Positions 51,785-60,738 of a stretch of DNA of 64,000 bases are shown in pieces. The position numbers and the translations under genes were made by a program. Below the pieces are notes generated by a model that saw nothing but the letters and a program-made list of their open reading frames with translations, searched no databases and was not told the DNA's origin. The stretch comes from Arthrobacter sp. B1I2. GTDB lineage: Bacteria; Actinomycetota; Actinomycetes; Actinomycetales; Micrococcaceae. How positions within the stretch are numbered: the stretch's first letter is position 1; every line of letters starts with the position of its first letter. Location: contig NZ_JAUSYC010000001.1 of the NCBI RefSeq assembly GCF_030816485.1, positions 372,001-436,000 on the forward strand, given 5' to 3'.

Positions 51785-51826
51785 CCCTCGAGGGGTGGGC
51801 CCACGCCCGCCCTTCGGGGGTTTTAT
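51785..51826 (+). terminator. Intrinsic terminator after aceB
   Basis: CCCTCGAGGGGTGGGC (51785-51800) pairs with GCCCGCCCTTCGGGGG (51805-51820), a 16-bp stem with three G-T wobbles, across a CCAC loop; TTTTAT follows at 51821-51826. It is the clearest intrinsic terminator in the window and lies between aceB and the convergent transporter. Confidence 0.85.
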
Positions 51827-51856
51827 CGTGCGGAATTTCGACGGCGGCGGGTTGCC

Positions 51857-53050
51857 TCAGCGGCCTTTCGGCACCTTGCGCACGGACAGCGTCGTGGCGG
51901 CGAAGAAGGTCAGCACCGAAACCAGGATGACGAGCAGGGCCGGGGTCCACGATCCCGAGCTGTCGTGGACGAAGCCCACCAGCGGAGGGGCCACCGCGGC
52001 GAGGCAGTAGCCCAGGCCCTGGACCGTTGCGGACATCCGGCCTGCCGAGGCCTGGTCGCGCGCCAGCTTGATGATGGCGATGAAGATCAGGGTGATGCCG
52101 CCGCCCTGGGCGATCCCGCCGGAAGTGGACCACAGCCACCAGAGCTCCGGCAGGAACAGCAGCCCCACCGGAACAGCGAGCCAGAGCGAACCCAAGGTGA
52201 CCGCCACCGCCGTCGTACTCATGTATTTGGCCGCGAAGGGCACGCCGAGGCCGCCCACGATGGCCAAAATCTGGAAGATCGAGGACGCGGCGCCGGCCTC
52301 GGACGTGGACATCGCCAGCTCATCGTGCAGATAGCTGGGCAGCCACGCCGTGACGCCGTAGTAGGAGAACGCCTGGCCGCCGAAGCCTGCGGTGAGCCCG
52401 AACGTGGTCCAGCCGGAACCGGCCACCCGGGGCAGGGGCGCGTCCCCGCCGTCGTCAGCTGCGGCCAGGAACGCCGTCCGCGGCCCGACTGCCAGGACCC
52501 ACACGACCACCGCGGCGACGGCCAGGACGGCGACGGCGGCCAGCGCCAGCCTCCATCCGGCCACTGCCGCCAGCGGCGCCATGGCCACCGAGGTCAGGAA
52601 GGACCCGATATTCAGGGCGGCGGTGTAGATCCCCATTGCCGTCCCCTGCCGGCGCGGGGCAAAATCACGGCGGATGATGAGCGGCACCGCAATGTTGCCC
52701 ACGGTGATGGCCACCCCGATGACCACCGTGCCGGCCACCACCAGCACCGGCCCGCCTGCGGAGCGCACCAGTACTCCGGCCAGCACCCCAAGGATGGTCA
52801 GTGTGACGGCGAACTCCGCCCCGAATTTCCGGGCTGCCAGGGACGCCAGCGGAGCCGCGAGCGAGAAGCAGAGTACGGGGATACTGGTGAGCAGCCCCAG
52901 CAGGACCGGCGAAAAGTGCAGTTCCGCCTGCATGAGGTCCACCAGGGGTGCGACGGCAACGAAGGGGCCACGGAGGTTCAGCGCCAGCAGGCCGATGCAG
53001 GCCAGCAAGACCCAGCTCTTCGGGATGCGGGACAGGACGCGGCCGCTCAC
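51857..53050 (-). CDS. CynX/NimT-family MFS transporter
   Basis: The GTG at 53050 opens a 397-residue frame with twelve predicted helices. The first helix has LLALNLRGPFVAVAPLVDLM, the CynX/NimT signature, and NIAVPLIIRRDFAPRRQGTAMGIY is also typical. The family includes cyanate and nitroimidazole transporters, but substrates vary widely. The gene diverges from the hydroxyacid dehydrogenase at 53195. Confidence 0.88.
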   Translation of the reverse strand: MSGRVLSRIPKSWVLLACIGLLALNLRGPFVAVAPLVDLMQAELHFSPVLLGLLTSIPVLCFSLAAPLASLAARKFGAEFAVTLTILGVLAGVLVRSAGGPVLVVAGTVVIGVAITVGNIAVPLIIRRDFAPRRQGTAMGIYTAALNIGSFLTSVAMAPLAAVAGWRLALAAVAVLAVAAVVVWVLAVGPRTAFLAAADDGGDAPLPRVAGSGWTTFGLTAGFGGQAFSYYGVTAWLPSYLHDELAMSTSEAGAASSIFQILAIVGGLGVPFAAKYMSTTAVAVTLGSLWLAVPVGLLFLPELWWLWSTSGGIAQGGGITLIFIAIIKLARDQASAGRMSATVQGLGYCLAAVAPPLVGFVHDSSGSWTPALLVILVSVLTFFAATTLSVRKVPKGR

Positions 53051-53194
53051 AGGGGCAGAATCGGGATTTGGCGTGGGTTCATCACTCCCATTGCTATCAC
53101 GCCGGGCGTGACTGGAGTTTCAGGCACACTGCCGGCCGGCCCCTGCCATACGATAAACGTGACCCAAGGACGTAGGACTCCGCGAAGGACAGCC

Positions 53195-54154
53195 ATGACG
53201 CACCGCCTTGCCATCCTCGACGACTACCAGGACGTGGCCCACGGCTTCGCCGACTTCGCGGCTTTGGCGGCGCAGGGTGTCACCGTGACCTCGTACCGCG
53301 AGCCCTTTGCTTCCCGCGACGGCCTGGTTTCGGCGCTGGCAGACACCACCATGGTCATCGCGATGCGGGAACGTACGGCGTTCCCGCGTGAGGTGTTCGA
53401 GAAGCTGCCGGCGCTTGAGCTGCTGGTCACCACCGGAATGGCAAACTCCTCCATTGACGTTGCGGCCGCCACCGAGCACGGAGTGACGGTCTGCGGCACA
53501 CCGGGCTCACCAACGGCCGCGCCGGAATTGACCTGGGCCCTGCTGCTGGCCATCGCCCGGCACCTGCCGGCGGAGGAAAACTCGCTCCGGGCGGGCACGT
53601 GGCAGTCAACGGTGGGTGTGGAGCTGGCCGGGAAGACCCTGGGCATCGTGGGACTGGGAAAGATCGGCCGCCGGATAGCCGCGTACGGGCAGGCGTTCGG
53701 CATGGATGTGGTGGCGTGGAGCCAGAACCTCACGGCGGAGGCAGCAGAGGATGCCGGTGCCCGGCTGGTGTCCAAGGAGGAACTCTTCACGGTGGCCGAC
53801 ATCGCCACCCTCCACCTGCGGCTCTCCCCACGGTCGGAGAACACCGTGGGCGAGGCCGAGCTGCGCCTGCTGGGCCCCGAAGGCATCCTGGTGAACACCG
53901 CCCGTGGGCCTTTGGTTGACCAGGATGCGCTGCTCAAGGCCCTGAACAACGGGTGGATCCGCGGCGCCGCCCTGGACGTCTTTGACCAGGAACCCCTGCA
54001 GGCCGGGCATCCGCTCCTGGCCGCGCCTAACACCGTGCTTTCCCCCCACCTTGGCTACGTCACGCAGGAAAGCTACCGGCAGTTCTACGGCGGTGCCCTG
54101 GAGGACATTACCGCCTGGCTGGCCGGCTCCCCCATCCGGACCATCACCGCCTGA
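53195..54154 (+). CDS. D-2-hydroxyacid dehydrogenase family protein
   Basis: The 319-residue protein starts at ATG 53195. The NAD-binding motif GIVGLGKIGRRIAAYGQAFG lies at about residues 149-168; the catalytic Arg and Glu are in NTARGPLVDQDALLKAL and ALDVFDQEPL, and the His in LSPHLGY. It reduces a 2-keto acid or oxidises the hydroxy acid; the specific acid is unknown. A GNAT acetyltransferase follows 14 bases later, likely in one transcript. Confidence 0.92.
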   Translation: MTHRLAILDDYQDVAHGFADFAALAAQGVTVTSYREPFASRDGLVSALADTTMVIAMRERTAFPREVFEKLPALELLVTTGMANSSIDVAAATEHGVTVCGTPGSPTAAPELTWALLLAIARHLPAEENSLRAGTWQSTVGVELAGKTLGIVGLGKIGRRIAAYGQAFGMDVVAWSQNLTAEAAEDAGARLVSKEELFTVADIATLHLRLSPRSENTVGEAELRLLGPEGILVNTARGPLVDQDALLKALNNGWIRGAALDVFDQEPLQAGHPLLAAPNTVLSPHLGYVTQESYRQFYGGALEDITAWLAGSPIRTITA

Positions 54155-54168
54155 TCCGGAGAAACAGC

Positions 54169-54702
54169 ATGACGCACACCATCCGCAAAGCAACAGCAGA
54201 CGACGCCGGCCCGCTGGCCGCGCTGGCGGCCGTCACCTTTCCGCTGGCCTGCCCGCCGTCGTCGTCACCTGCCGACATTGCCGCCCACCTGGCCAACACG
54301 CTCAGCGAAGAACACTTCGAGGGTTACCTCGCGGACGCGGGCACCACCATCCTGGTCATCGACGCGGACGGGCAGCTCAACGGCTACAGCCTGCTGGTGG
54401 ACCGGCCTGCAACGGACCCGGACGTGACCTCCGTCCTGACACTGCTGCCGTCCGTGGAAATCAGTAAATGCTACGTGCATCCGGACTACCACGGGCTGGG
54501 CGCAGCCGCGGAACTCATGCACGCCAGTCTCCAGGCAGCGGCGGCTTCCGGCGGTGCCGGGGCGTGGCTGGGGGTCAACAGCCAGAACGCCCGCGCCATC
54601 CGCTTCTACGAAAAGTCAGGCTTTCGCAAGGTGGGCACCAAGTCCTTCCGGCTGGGCGGCACCGTGGAGCACGACTTCGTGCTGGAGCGCCCCTTGCCGT
54701 AG
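54169..54702 (+). CDS. GNAT family N-acetyltransferase
   Basis: The 177-residue protein starts at ATG 54169. The acetyl-CoA loop is recognisable as HPDYHGLGAAAELMHASLQA, with WLGVNSQNARAIRFYEKSGF as the C-terminal motif. The acceptor cannot be told. It lies just after the hydroxyacid dehydrogenase. Confidence 0.9.
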   Translation: MTHTIRKATADDAGPLAALAAVTFPLACPPSSSPADIAAHLANTLSEEHFEGYLADAGTTILVIDADGQLNGYSLLVDRPATDPDVTSVLTLLPSVEISKCYVHPDYHGLGAAAELMHASLQAAAASGGAGAWLGVNSQNARAIRFYEKSGFRKVGTKSFRLGGTVEHDFVLERPLP

Positions 54703-54730
54703 GCAGGTCTTCTGGACAGCGGGGCGGCCG

Positions 54731-56887
54731 TCAGGAAAGCCTGCCGGCGGCCATCCCTTCCACCGGATAGGCCAGCGGCGGCCGCGGTTCGGCCAGGAGC
54801 TTCAGCCCCGGCGGGAGGCCCTCGATAGTGCCGGCCGATCCGGCGGCCGTGATCGTCACCCGGCTTGTATCCAGCAGGACGTTTTCCGCCCGGAACGAGC
54901 CAACGGACTCCGGCAGGATCGGCGCCAGGTGCACCACCCCGCGGGTGAACACGGGGTCGAACCGCAGCAGGATCCGCGCGAGCTGCACCGGCGCTGCCGC
55001 GGCCCAGGCCTGCGGCGAGCATGCGGTGGGATAGGGAACAGGGCCGGGAAACTCACCGCGGTCAAACCCGCAGAACAACTCCGGCAGCCGGCCGTCAAAA
55101 TGCCGGGCGGCTTCGAGGATGCCCGAGGCCACCTGCTTGGCCTCGTCCACGAACCCGTACCGCATCAGCCCGGTGGCCACCAGAGCAGTATCGTGGGGCC
55201 ACACCGAGCCGTTGTGGTAGCTGACAGGGTTGTAGGCGCCCATGTCGGAGGCCAGCGTGCGGATGCCCCAGCCCGTGAACATCTGCGGGGACATCAGGTT
55301 CTCCATGACGGACCCGGCTTTGTCTTCGTCCACGACGCCCGTCCACAGGCAGTGGCCGATGTTGGAGGTCAAGGCATCAACGTGCCGTTTGTCCTTGTCC
55401 AGCGCCACCGCAAAATAGCCCTTGTCCGGCAGCCAGAACCGCTTATTGAACTCCTCCTTGAAGGCTGCCGCCTTTCCGGCCCAGTGTTGTTCCAGGCCCG
55501 AATCACCGCTCCAGTGGGCCAGCAATGACCTGCCCAGGTAGGCGGAATAGACATAGGCCTGGACCTCGCAGAGGGCTATGGGAGCTTCCGCAATGGTCCC
55601 GTCCGCAAAGTTGATCCCGTCCCAGGAGTCCTTCCAGCCCTGGTTCACCAGCCCATGGTCGTTGGGCCGAAGGTATTCCACAAAGCCGTCGCCGTCGCGG
55701 TCGCCGTACTTCTCGATCCACTCCAGGGCCCGGTCCGCATGCGCCAGCAGCGGCTGGATCGCGTCCCGGGACAGCCCCCACCTGCTCAGTTCGCCCAAGG
55801 TGGACACGAAAAGGGGGGTTGCGTCGGCTGTGCCGTAATACGCCGTGCCGCCCAGCGACAGGCCTGCTGTGACGCCAAGCCTGACCTCGTGGGGAATGCG
55901 GCCCGGTTCCTCCTCTGAATCCGGGTCCACCTTTTTTCCCTGGATCCCGGCCAGGGTCTGAAGCGTACCCAGGGCGAGGTTGGGGTTGACCATCATGCTC
56001 ATGTAGGAGGTCAGCAGTGAATCCCGCCCGAACAGCGCCATGAACCACGGCGCTCCGGCGGCCACGGCAGCGCGGTCGGGATGGTGGGCATCGAAGATCC
56101 GCAGCGCACCCAAATCGCTTTGACTCCGGTTGAGCACGTTCTGGAAGCTGGCGTCCTCGATGCTGATCCGCGGAACGTTCTCTTCCCACGCCAGGTGCCG
56201 CCGCACGCCCTCGCGGTGATGCGGCAGCTGGCCTTCCCTGAAGGGCTTTTCCGGCGCTTCACCATTGACCAGCGGCACCACGATCACGCTGGTGGCCCAC
56301 TTGCCCCTGGCCGGGATGGTGACATGGAAGCGGAGCCCATCCGTGCCCACGTCTGCACCGCGGGCTCCGATGGCGGAGCCCCGTTGCTGGCCATGCCGTG
56401 CCGCTTCAATGATGAGCTTTCCATCCACCACTGTGCGGGTTGTGTCGTCCGGTCCCGTGGTCCGGCCGCCCTTCACTTCGAAAAGATCGGCCTGGTCGGC
56501 ATCCACGAGGAGCTCGATGCGGCACTCGACGGGTTCCGCTGCGTAGTTCTCCAGGGTGATGTCGTCCTGCAGGCCTGGTCCGATATGGCGGGTCTGACGG
56601 ACCACCAACGGACTGTCGAATTTGCCGCCCGGCCAGGTGGCACGGCCCACGAACGTTGCCTCGAAGGGCTGCGGCCGCTGGGCTGACAACGGTTCGCGCC
56701 TTGATCCGTTGATGCGGAGCACCCACCGCGAAACGATCCGGGTGTCCTGGTAGAACGCTCCGTTCGTGCCGCCGTCGTGACTGATGTCACCGGTTCCGGC
56801 GGAGATACAAAACGAAGAGCCCTCCAGGACGGTCACGGCGCCCACGTCGGACCCGGAGGCCTCATTATCTTCGTTCCAGGCGGTCAT
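54731..56887 (-). CDS. Amylo-alpha-1,6-glucosidase / glycogen-debranching-type protein
   Basis: The start is ATG 56887, behind GGAG; the open frame upstream is not coding-like. The 718-residue protein has a beta-rich N-terminal domain (GTNGAFYQDTRIVSRWVLR, typical of the glycogen-debranching N-terminal domain) and a C-terminal (alpha/alpha)6 barrel with WFMALFGRDSLLTSYMSM, GFVEYLRPNDHGLVNQGW, DSWDGI and NPVSYHNGSVWPHDTALVA. It would act on alpha-1,6-branched glucans or related oligosaccharides in the cytoplasm. It lies 97 bases downstream of a GT4 glycosyltransferase on the same strand. Confidence 0.88.
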   Translation of the reverse strand: MTAWNEDNEASGSDVGAVTVLEGSSFCISAGTGDISHDGGTNGAFYQDTRIVSRWVLRINGSRREPLSAQRPQPFEATFVGRATWPGGKFDSPLVVRQTRHIGPGLQDDITLENYAAEPVECRIELLVDADQADLFEVKGGRTTGPDDTTRTVVDGKLIIEAARHGQQRGSAIGARGADVGTDGLRFHVTIPARGKWATSVIVVPLVNGEAPEKPFREGQLPHHREGVRRHLAWEENVPRISIEDASFQNVLNRSQSDLGALRIFDAHHPDRAAVAAGAPWFMALFGRDSLLTSYMSMMVNPNLALGTLQTLAGIQGKKVDPDSEEEPGRIPHEVRLGVTAGLSLGGTAYYGTADATPLFVSTLGELSRWGLSRDAIQPLLAHADRALEWIEKYGDRDGDGFVEYLRPNDHGLVNQGWKDSWDGINFADGTIAEAPIALCEVQAYVYSAYLGRSLLAHWSGDSGLEQHWAGKAAAFKEEFNKRFWLPDKGYFAVALDKDKRHVDALTSNIGHCLWTGVVDEDKAGSVMENLMSPQMFTGWGIRTLASDMGAYNPVSYHNGSVWPHDTALVATGLMRYGFVDEAKQVASGILEAARHFDGRLPELFCGFDRGEFPGPVPYPTACSPQAWAAAAPVQLARILLRFDPVFTRGVVHLAPILPESVGSFRAENVLLDTSRVTITAAGSAGTIEGLPPGLKLLAEPRPPLAYPVEGMAAGRLS

Positions 56888-56984
56888 GGAAGGGCTCCAT
56901 CCTGAGGGGAAAGCTGCCCCGGGGGATCGGGGAAGCAGCATTGTCCCTATCGATTCTGGTGCACCCGGGAATGATGCGGAACCC

Positions 56985-58007
56985 CTAAAGGCGCCTCCCT
57001 GCAACGAGCTGGCCATAAAGTTCGAGGTGCTCTGCAACCATTCGCTCCGCGCTGAACCTTTCCTCCACATCCTTGCGGCAAACGGCCCTGTCCAGCGCTG
57101 CTGCTGCCGGAACCAGGTCCGCCAGTTCATCAGTCTTCCCCAGGAAGCCCGTGCGCCCGTGATCGATGATTTCCGGGGCTGAACCGATGGATGTCCCCAC
57201 CACCGGTGTCCCTGTCGCCAGGGCTTCGATCATGACCAGCCCGAAAGGTTCGGACCACTGAATAGGATTCAGGAAGGCCATGGCCTCCCCCATCAGCCGG
57301 TATTTCTCCACGTCGTCCACCTCGCCCATGAAGTCCTCGTTGGGGCCGAGCAGTGGTTCAATAACTTCCCGGAAGTAGCGGACCTCTTCCGGCTCCCGCA
57401 TCTTGACCGCGATCCTGAGGTGCAGTCCGGCCTGCCGGGCGATGGTGATGGCTTCAAGCAGTCCTTTGTCGGGGCACGACCGGCCCACGAAGCACAGGTA
57501 CCCGCCCTTTCCGGTACCCACCGGCACAGCTGAAAGATCCATGCCATGGTGGATCACCCGCGTGACGGGAACGTCGGGAGCGCTCAACGCCTGGTCCCTT
57601 GAGATAGCGATGACAGCGCCATTCCTGGCAACGGCACGGTAGATGTCCGCAGCCTGGCCATGTATTGGGCCGTGAATAGTGGTAGCCAACGGCACCCCGC
57701 CTGGCCGGTGCAGGTAGAGGGGGCCCGCCAGGGTGTGGTCGTGGATGATGTCCACGTCCTGGAGCCCTTCGTAGGCCCTGACCACATGGCTGAGCTCGGC
57801 GAGGGTGCTGCCCAGTCCCTCGTAGTCGGTGGGCCGCATCCCTGGAACGAGCTGCACTGGGCAACTGCTGTCTGACGGTGCCGCCAACAGCACTTCATGA
57901 CCGGCGGCTGCGAAGCCTCTGGCCAGCGTATCCACTACTCTTTCCGTTCCACCGTATGTTGCCGGTGGCACAGGAATCCACGGCCCTGTGACAAGTCCAA
58001 TCCGCAT
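56985..58007 (-). CDS. GT4-family glycosyltransferase
   Basis: The ATG at 58007 has GGGAGG seven bases upstream and is chosen over the longer frame. The 340-residue protein has the GT-B fold: PPATYGGTERVVDTLARGFAA near the N-terminus (acceptor side), and the C-terminal nucleotide-sugar site CFVGRSCPDKGLLEAI, then EPFGLVMIEALATGTPVVGT with the donor-binding Glu. Acceptor and donor are unknown. With the debranching-type enzyme downstream it probably handles an alpha-glucan or a glycosylated metabolite. Confidence 0.9.
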   Translation of the reverse strand: MRIGLVTGPWIPVPPATYGGTERVVDTLARGFAAAGHEVLLAAPSDSSCPVQLVPGMRPTDYEGLGSTLAELSHVVRAYEGLQDVDIIHDHTLAGPLYLHRPGGVPLATTIHGPIHGQAADIYRAVARNGAVIAISRDQALSAPDVPVTRVIHHGMDLSAVPVGTGKGGYLCFVGRSCPDKGLLEAITIARQAGLHLRIAVKMREPEEVRYFREVIEPLLGPNEDFMGEVDDVEKYRLMGEAMAFLNPIQWSEPFGLVMIEALATGTPVVGTSIGSAPEIIDHGRTGFLGKTDELADLVPAAAALDRAVCRKDVEERFSAERMVAEHLELYGQLVAGRRL

Positions 58008-58229
58008 TCCTGGCCTCCCAGGTTTGACAGGCCGGGCTCCCCAGCTGGCCGGGCAATACTCCACCGGGCGTTGTCGTCCGCCGCGATGCTTTGAGTTTCG
58101 AAGGGGCCCGATTCATGACCTCTGATCCGACTATTCCGCAGGATTGCTCCGGCCACAAGGGCCGCGCGTGTGGTGCATCTCATAACAAGGCGCCGGAATG
58201 GCGCCTGCGCCCGGCGGGTTGTACCAACC

Positions 58230-58928
58230 ATGAAAATTGAGATCTGGTCAGACGTTGCCTGCCCGTGGTGTTACATCGGCAAGCGCCGGTTCGAGGCCGC
58301 CCTCGCAGCATTTCCCCACCGTGACGCCGTCGACGTCACCTGGCGGAGCTACCAGCTGGATCCCACGCTGCCGGAACGCTACGACGGGACCGAACTGGAG
58401 TACTTGAGCACCCGCAAAGGCATGCCGGCCCAGCAGGTCTCGCAGATGTTCGAGCACGTGACGCAGCAGGCAAAGGGCGAAGGCCTTGACTACCACTTCG
58501 ACAAAGTGGTGGTGGCCAACAGTTTCACCGCCCACCGGCTGATCCACCTTGCGGCGGCGCACGGCAGGCAGGATGCGGCCAAGGAGCGCCTGCTCAGCGA
58601 CCACTTCGAGCACGGCCAGGACATCGGCAGCCGGGAGTACCTGGCCTCCCTCGGCAACGACCTTGGCCTGCCTGCCACCGGGGTGGATGGACTCTTCACC
58701 ACGGACAAGTACGCGAACGAGGTCCGGCTCGACTTCCAGGAGGCCCAGGGCCTGGGTATCAGCGGCGTTCCGTTCTTCGTGATCGACCGCAAGTTCGGGC
58801 TGTCCGGTGCCCAGCCCACGGAGACGTTCACGGCCGCCCTCAACCAGGCCTGGCAGGATGCAAACCCGCTGGTCCTGGTCAACTCCTCCGACGCTGAAGC
58901 CTGCGGCCCTGAAGGCTGCGCGGTTTAG
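58230..58928 (+). CDS. DsbA-family oxidoreductase (FrnE-like)
   Basis: The ATG at 58230 gives 232 residues; the frame upstream is not coding-like. The active site CPWC is at residues 11-14 (Cys11, Cys14), the hallmark of the FrnE subgroup, and GISGVPFFVIDRKFGLSGAQ contains the cis-Pro loop. No signal peptide is present, so it acts in the cytoplasm. The C-terminus has two more cysteines (ACGPEGC). FrnE in other bacteria contributes to oxidative stress tolerance. Confidence 0.92.
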   Translation: MKIEIWSDVACPWCYIGKRRFEAALAAFPHRDAVDVTWRSYQLDPTLPERYDGTELEYLSTRKGMPAQQVSQMFEHVTQQAKGEGLDYHFDKVVVANSFTAHRLIHLAAAHGRQDAAKERLLSDHFEHGQDIGSREYLASLGNDLGLPATGVDGLFTTDKYANEVRLDFQEAQGLGISGVPFFVIDRKFGLSGAQPTETFTAALNQAWQDANPLVLVNSSDAEACGPEGCAV

Positions 58929-58933
58929 CGCTT

Positions 58934-58960
58934 TTTACTGACACATCGCGGTAAAGTGTC
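58934..58960 (+). promoter_or_regulatory. Palindromic site immediately before the second TetR gene
   Basis: TTTAC (58934-58938) and GTAAA (58951-58955), then GACAC (58940-58944) and GTGTC (58956-58960) form interlaced inverted repeats ending three bases before the start codon. TAAAGT (58952-58957) could serve as a -10 for a leaderless transcript, since no ribosome binding site precedes the ATG. Likely autoregulatory. Confidence 0.5.
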
Positions 58961-58963
58961 TGC

Positions 58964-59611
58964 ATGCCCAGGATTTCAGCGGCCAGCAACGCCGAACAAC
59001 GCGCGGACACCCAGCGCCGCATTCTCACCGCTTTCGGCGAGCTCCTCTTCACCCATGGCCTGCCAGGGCTGACCATGACGGACGTGGCACGGCATGCAGG
59101 AATTGGGCGCACCGCCGTCTACAACTACTACGCAGACATCGAAGAACTCCTCATCTCCTACGCCCTGGATGAGACCGAGAAGTTCCTCTCCGACCTGCGC
59201 GAATCGCTGGACCGGCTGGAGAACCCGGTGGAGCGGCTGGCACTGTACGTCCGCGCCCAGGTGGTCGACCTCAGCCGCCGCCACCTCCCGCCGGGGCCTG
59301 CCATGGGGGCGGTGCTGTCGCCGTCGTCCTTTGCCAAGCTCTCCGACCACGTGGGTGAACTCAGCGTCCTGCTGCAGGGCATCCTGCGTGACGGCATGGA
59401 GCAGGGGTACCTGCCCGTGGCGGACGTGGGCCAGCAGTCCCAGCTGATCCTGGGCACCCTGTCCTCCAGCGCGGCGAGGGGCAGCGACGAGCCGGCCGAA
59501 CTGGAGGCGCGCGTGGCCAGGACGGTGCGCTTCATCCAGTTGGGTGCCGGCGCCAGGTTCGACGACGGCGGGCGGCCCATCCGCGTGGCCCGGCTTCGGG
59601 CAGCTGGCTGA
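58964..59611 (+). CDS. TetR/AcrR family transcriptional regulator
   Basis: The 215-residue protein starts at ATG 58964. The helix-turn-helix is RRILTAFGELLFTHGLPGLT then GIGRTAVYNYYADIEEL. The helical C-terminal domain (LYVRAQVVDLSRRHLPPGPA) defines the ligand pocket, not assigned. The gene is 35 bases after the DsbA gene and has its own palindromic promoter site. Confidence 0.92.
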   Translation: MPRISAASNAEQRADTQRRILTAFGELLFTHGLPGLTMTDVARHAGIGRTAVYNYYADIEELLISYALDETEKFLSDLRESLDRLENPVERLALYVRAQVVDLSRRHLPPGPAMGAVLSPSSFAKLSDHVGELSVLLQGILRDGMEQGYLPVADVGQQSQLILGTLSSSAARGSDEPAELEARVARTVRFIQLGAGARFDDGGRPIRVARLRAAG

Positions 59612-59633
59612 GGCTGAGACGGCTGAGTGAGAG

Positions 59634-60296
59634 TCAGGACGCCGGAGTAACAGGCAGCTTGTCAGGGTCCGCTGTACGCCGGCTTTCCCGCGGGCAGCTG
59701 AGCTTGCCCGGCGTCTGATCCACCAGTTCCGGCGGGACGAGCGACTTGTAGTCCTGCGCGAGTATCACGTCCACGCTGGCATCGGTCCTGCCGTCCTGGA
59801 AGTAGTCCGACCCCGGCACGTTGCGCTGCAGGGTGAACGCGGCCGGTTGTCCGGCCGCACCTGACACCACGGCAGCCACACCCCGGTAGCCGGCGTTGAT
59901 GTTCGATACGTTCCCCACCACGAACTTCCGCGCCAGGAACTCATCGGCCACGGAGCGGGCCAGCCCGGGCCGGCTGGTGGAGTTGAAGACGTTGAGGTTG
60001 ATCTTGTCGTTGGGCGTGTAGTCGAACATCGAGGCCGGGCAGGATGACACCGGCTCTGGGGCCGGCTCTGCGGCAGGAATTCTCAGCCGGCCATCAATGA
60101 CGGCCAGGGCAACGATGATGCCCGCGGCGATAAGGCCAATCAGGAGGACCAGCACCACCCCGTGCAGCACGCGGCGGCGGACCCTGGCGGTCTCATCGGC
60201 GTCCTCGGCCGATTGCATGGCCGCGCGCAGCTCAGGACCGGAAACAACATGGTGGCCGTGAAGGACGCCGGGGTCCTTCGGCCGCTTCCTAGCCAT
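59634..60296 (-). CDS. LytR C-terminal domain (LytR_C) membrane protein
   Basis: The ATG at 60296 overlaps the end of the VapB-like gene by eight bases. The 220-residue protein has a cytoplasmic basic N-terminus, one transmembrane helix (GVVLVLLIGLIAAGIIVALA), a Pro-rich hinge and an extracytoplasmic LytR_C domain (INLNVFNSTSRPGLARSVAD and FVVGNVSNINAGYRG). LytR_C domains accompany LytR-CpsA-Psr cell-wall enzymes, but the LCP catalytic domain is absent here. A role in the envelope is inferred. Confidence 0.88.
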   Translation of the reverse strand: MARKRPKDPGVLHGHHVVSGPELRAAMQSAEDADETARVRRRVLHGVVLVLLIGLIAAGIIVALAVIDGRLRIPAAEPAPEPVSSCPASMFDYTPNDKINLNVFNSTSRPGLARSVADEFLARKFVVGNVSNINAGYRGVAAVVSGAAGQPAAFTLQRNVPGSDYFQDGRTDASVDVILAQDYKSLVPPELVDQTPGKLSCPRESRRTADPDKLPVTPAS

Positions 60297-60591
60297 CGAG
60301 CACCAGGACCCGGGCGTGGATCGCGGTGCGCTGGTGCAGGGCGGTCCGGACTGCACGGTGCAGGCCGTCCTCCAGGTAGAGGGTCCCCTGGTACTGCACC
60401 ACGTGCGGGAAGAGGTCCCCGAAAAATGTGGAGTCTTCCGCCAGGAGCGCTTCCAGGTCAAGGGTTCGCTTGGTGGTCACCAGCTCGTCCAGCCGGACCG
60501 GTCGCGGCGGCAGCGATGCCCACTGCTTGGGGGTGCTGTAACCATGGTCGGGGTAAGGGCGGCCCTCGCCCACAGCTTTGAATATCACCAT
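60289..60591 (-). CDS. Small conserved actinobacterial protein (VapB-like)
   Basis: The 100-residue protein starts at ATG 60591 (MVIFKAVGEGRPYPDHGY). It has PKQWASLPPRPVRLDELVTT, LLAEDSTFFGDLFPHVVQYQ and LEDGLHRAVRTALHQR, a pattern often annotated as a VapB-type antitoxin in actinobacteria. No PIN-domain VapC gene is adjacent; instead a LytR_C gene overlaps it. The antitoxin label may be wrong. Soluble, with no signal peptide. Confidence 0.85.
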   Translation of the reverse strand: MVIFKAVGEGRPYPDHGYSTPKQWASLPPRPVRLDELVTTKRTLDLEALLAEDSTFFGDLFPHVVQYQGTLYLEDGLHRAVRTALHQRTAIHARVLVLDG

Positions 60592-60738
60592 GCCACAGTA
60601 GGCACGGCGCAGCTCCAGCGAAAGTAGCAGGGCGGACCGGCGTCAGGTTGTAGCCAAACAGTGACCATACGCACATGCCCCGTCCCCCGGGCGCGGGCAC
60701 AGGGCGGGCGGTGCCGCTCCTGCTGACAGAATGGACCC

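Noticed and set aside
60289..60591. A complete VapBC toxin-antitoxin module
   Set aside because: No PIN-domain frame lies next to the VapB-like gene.
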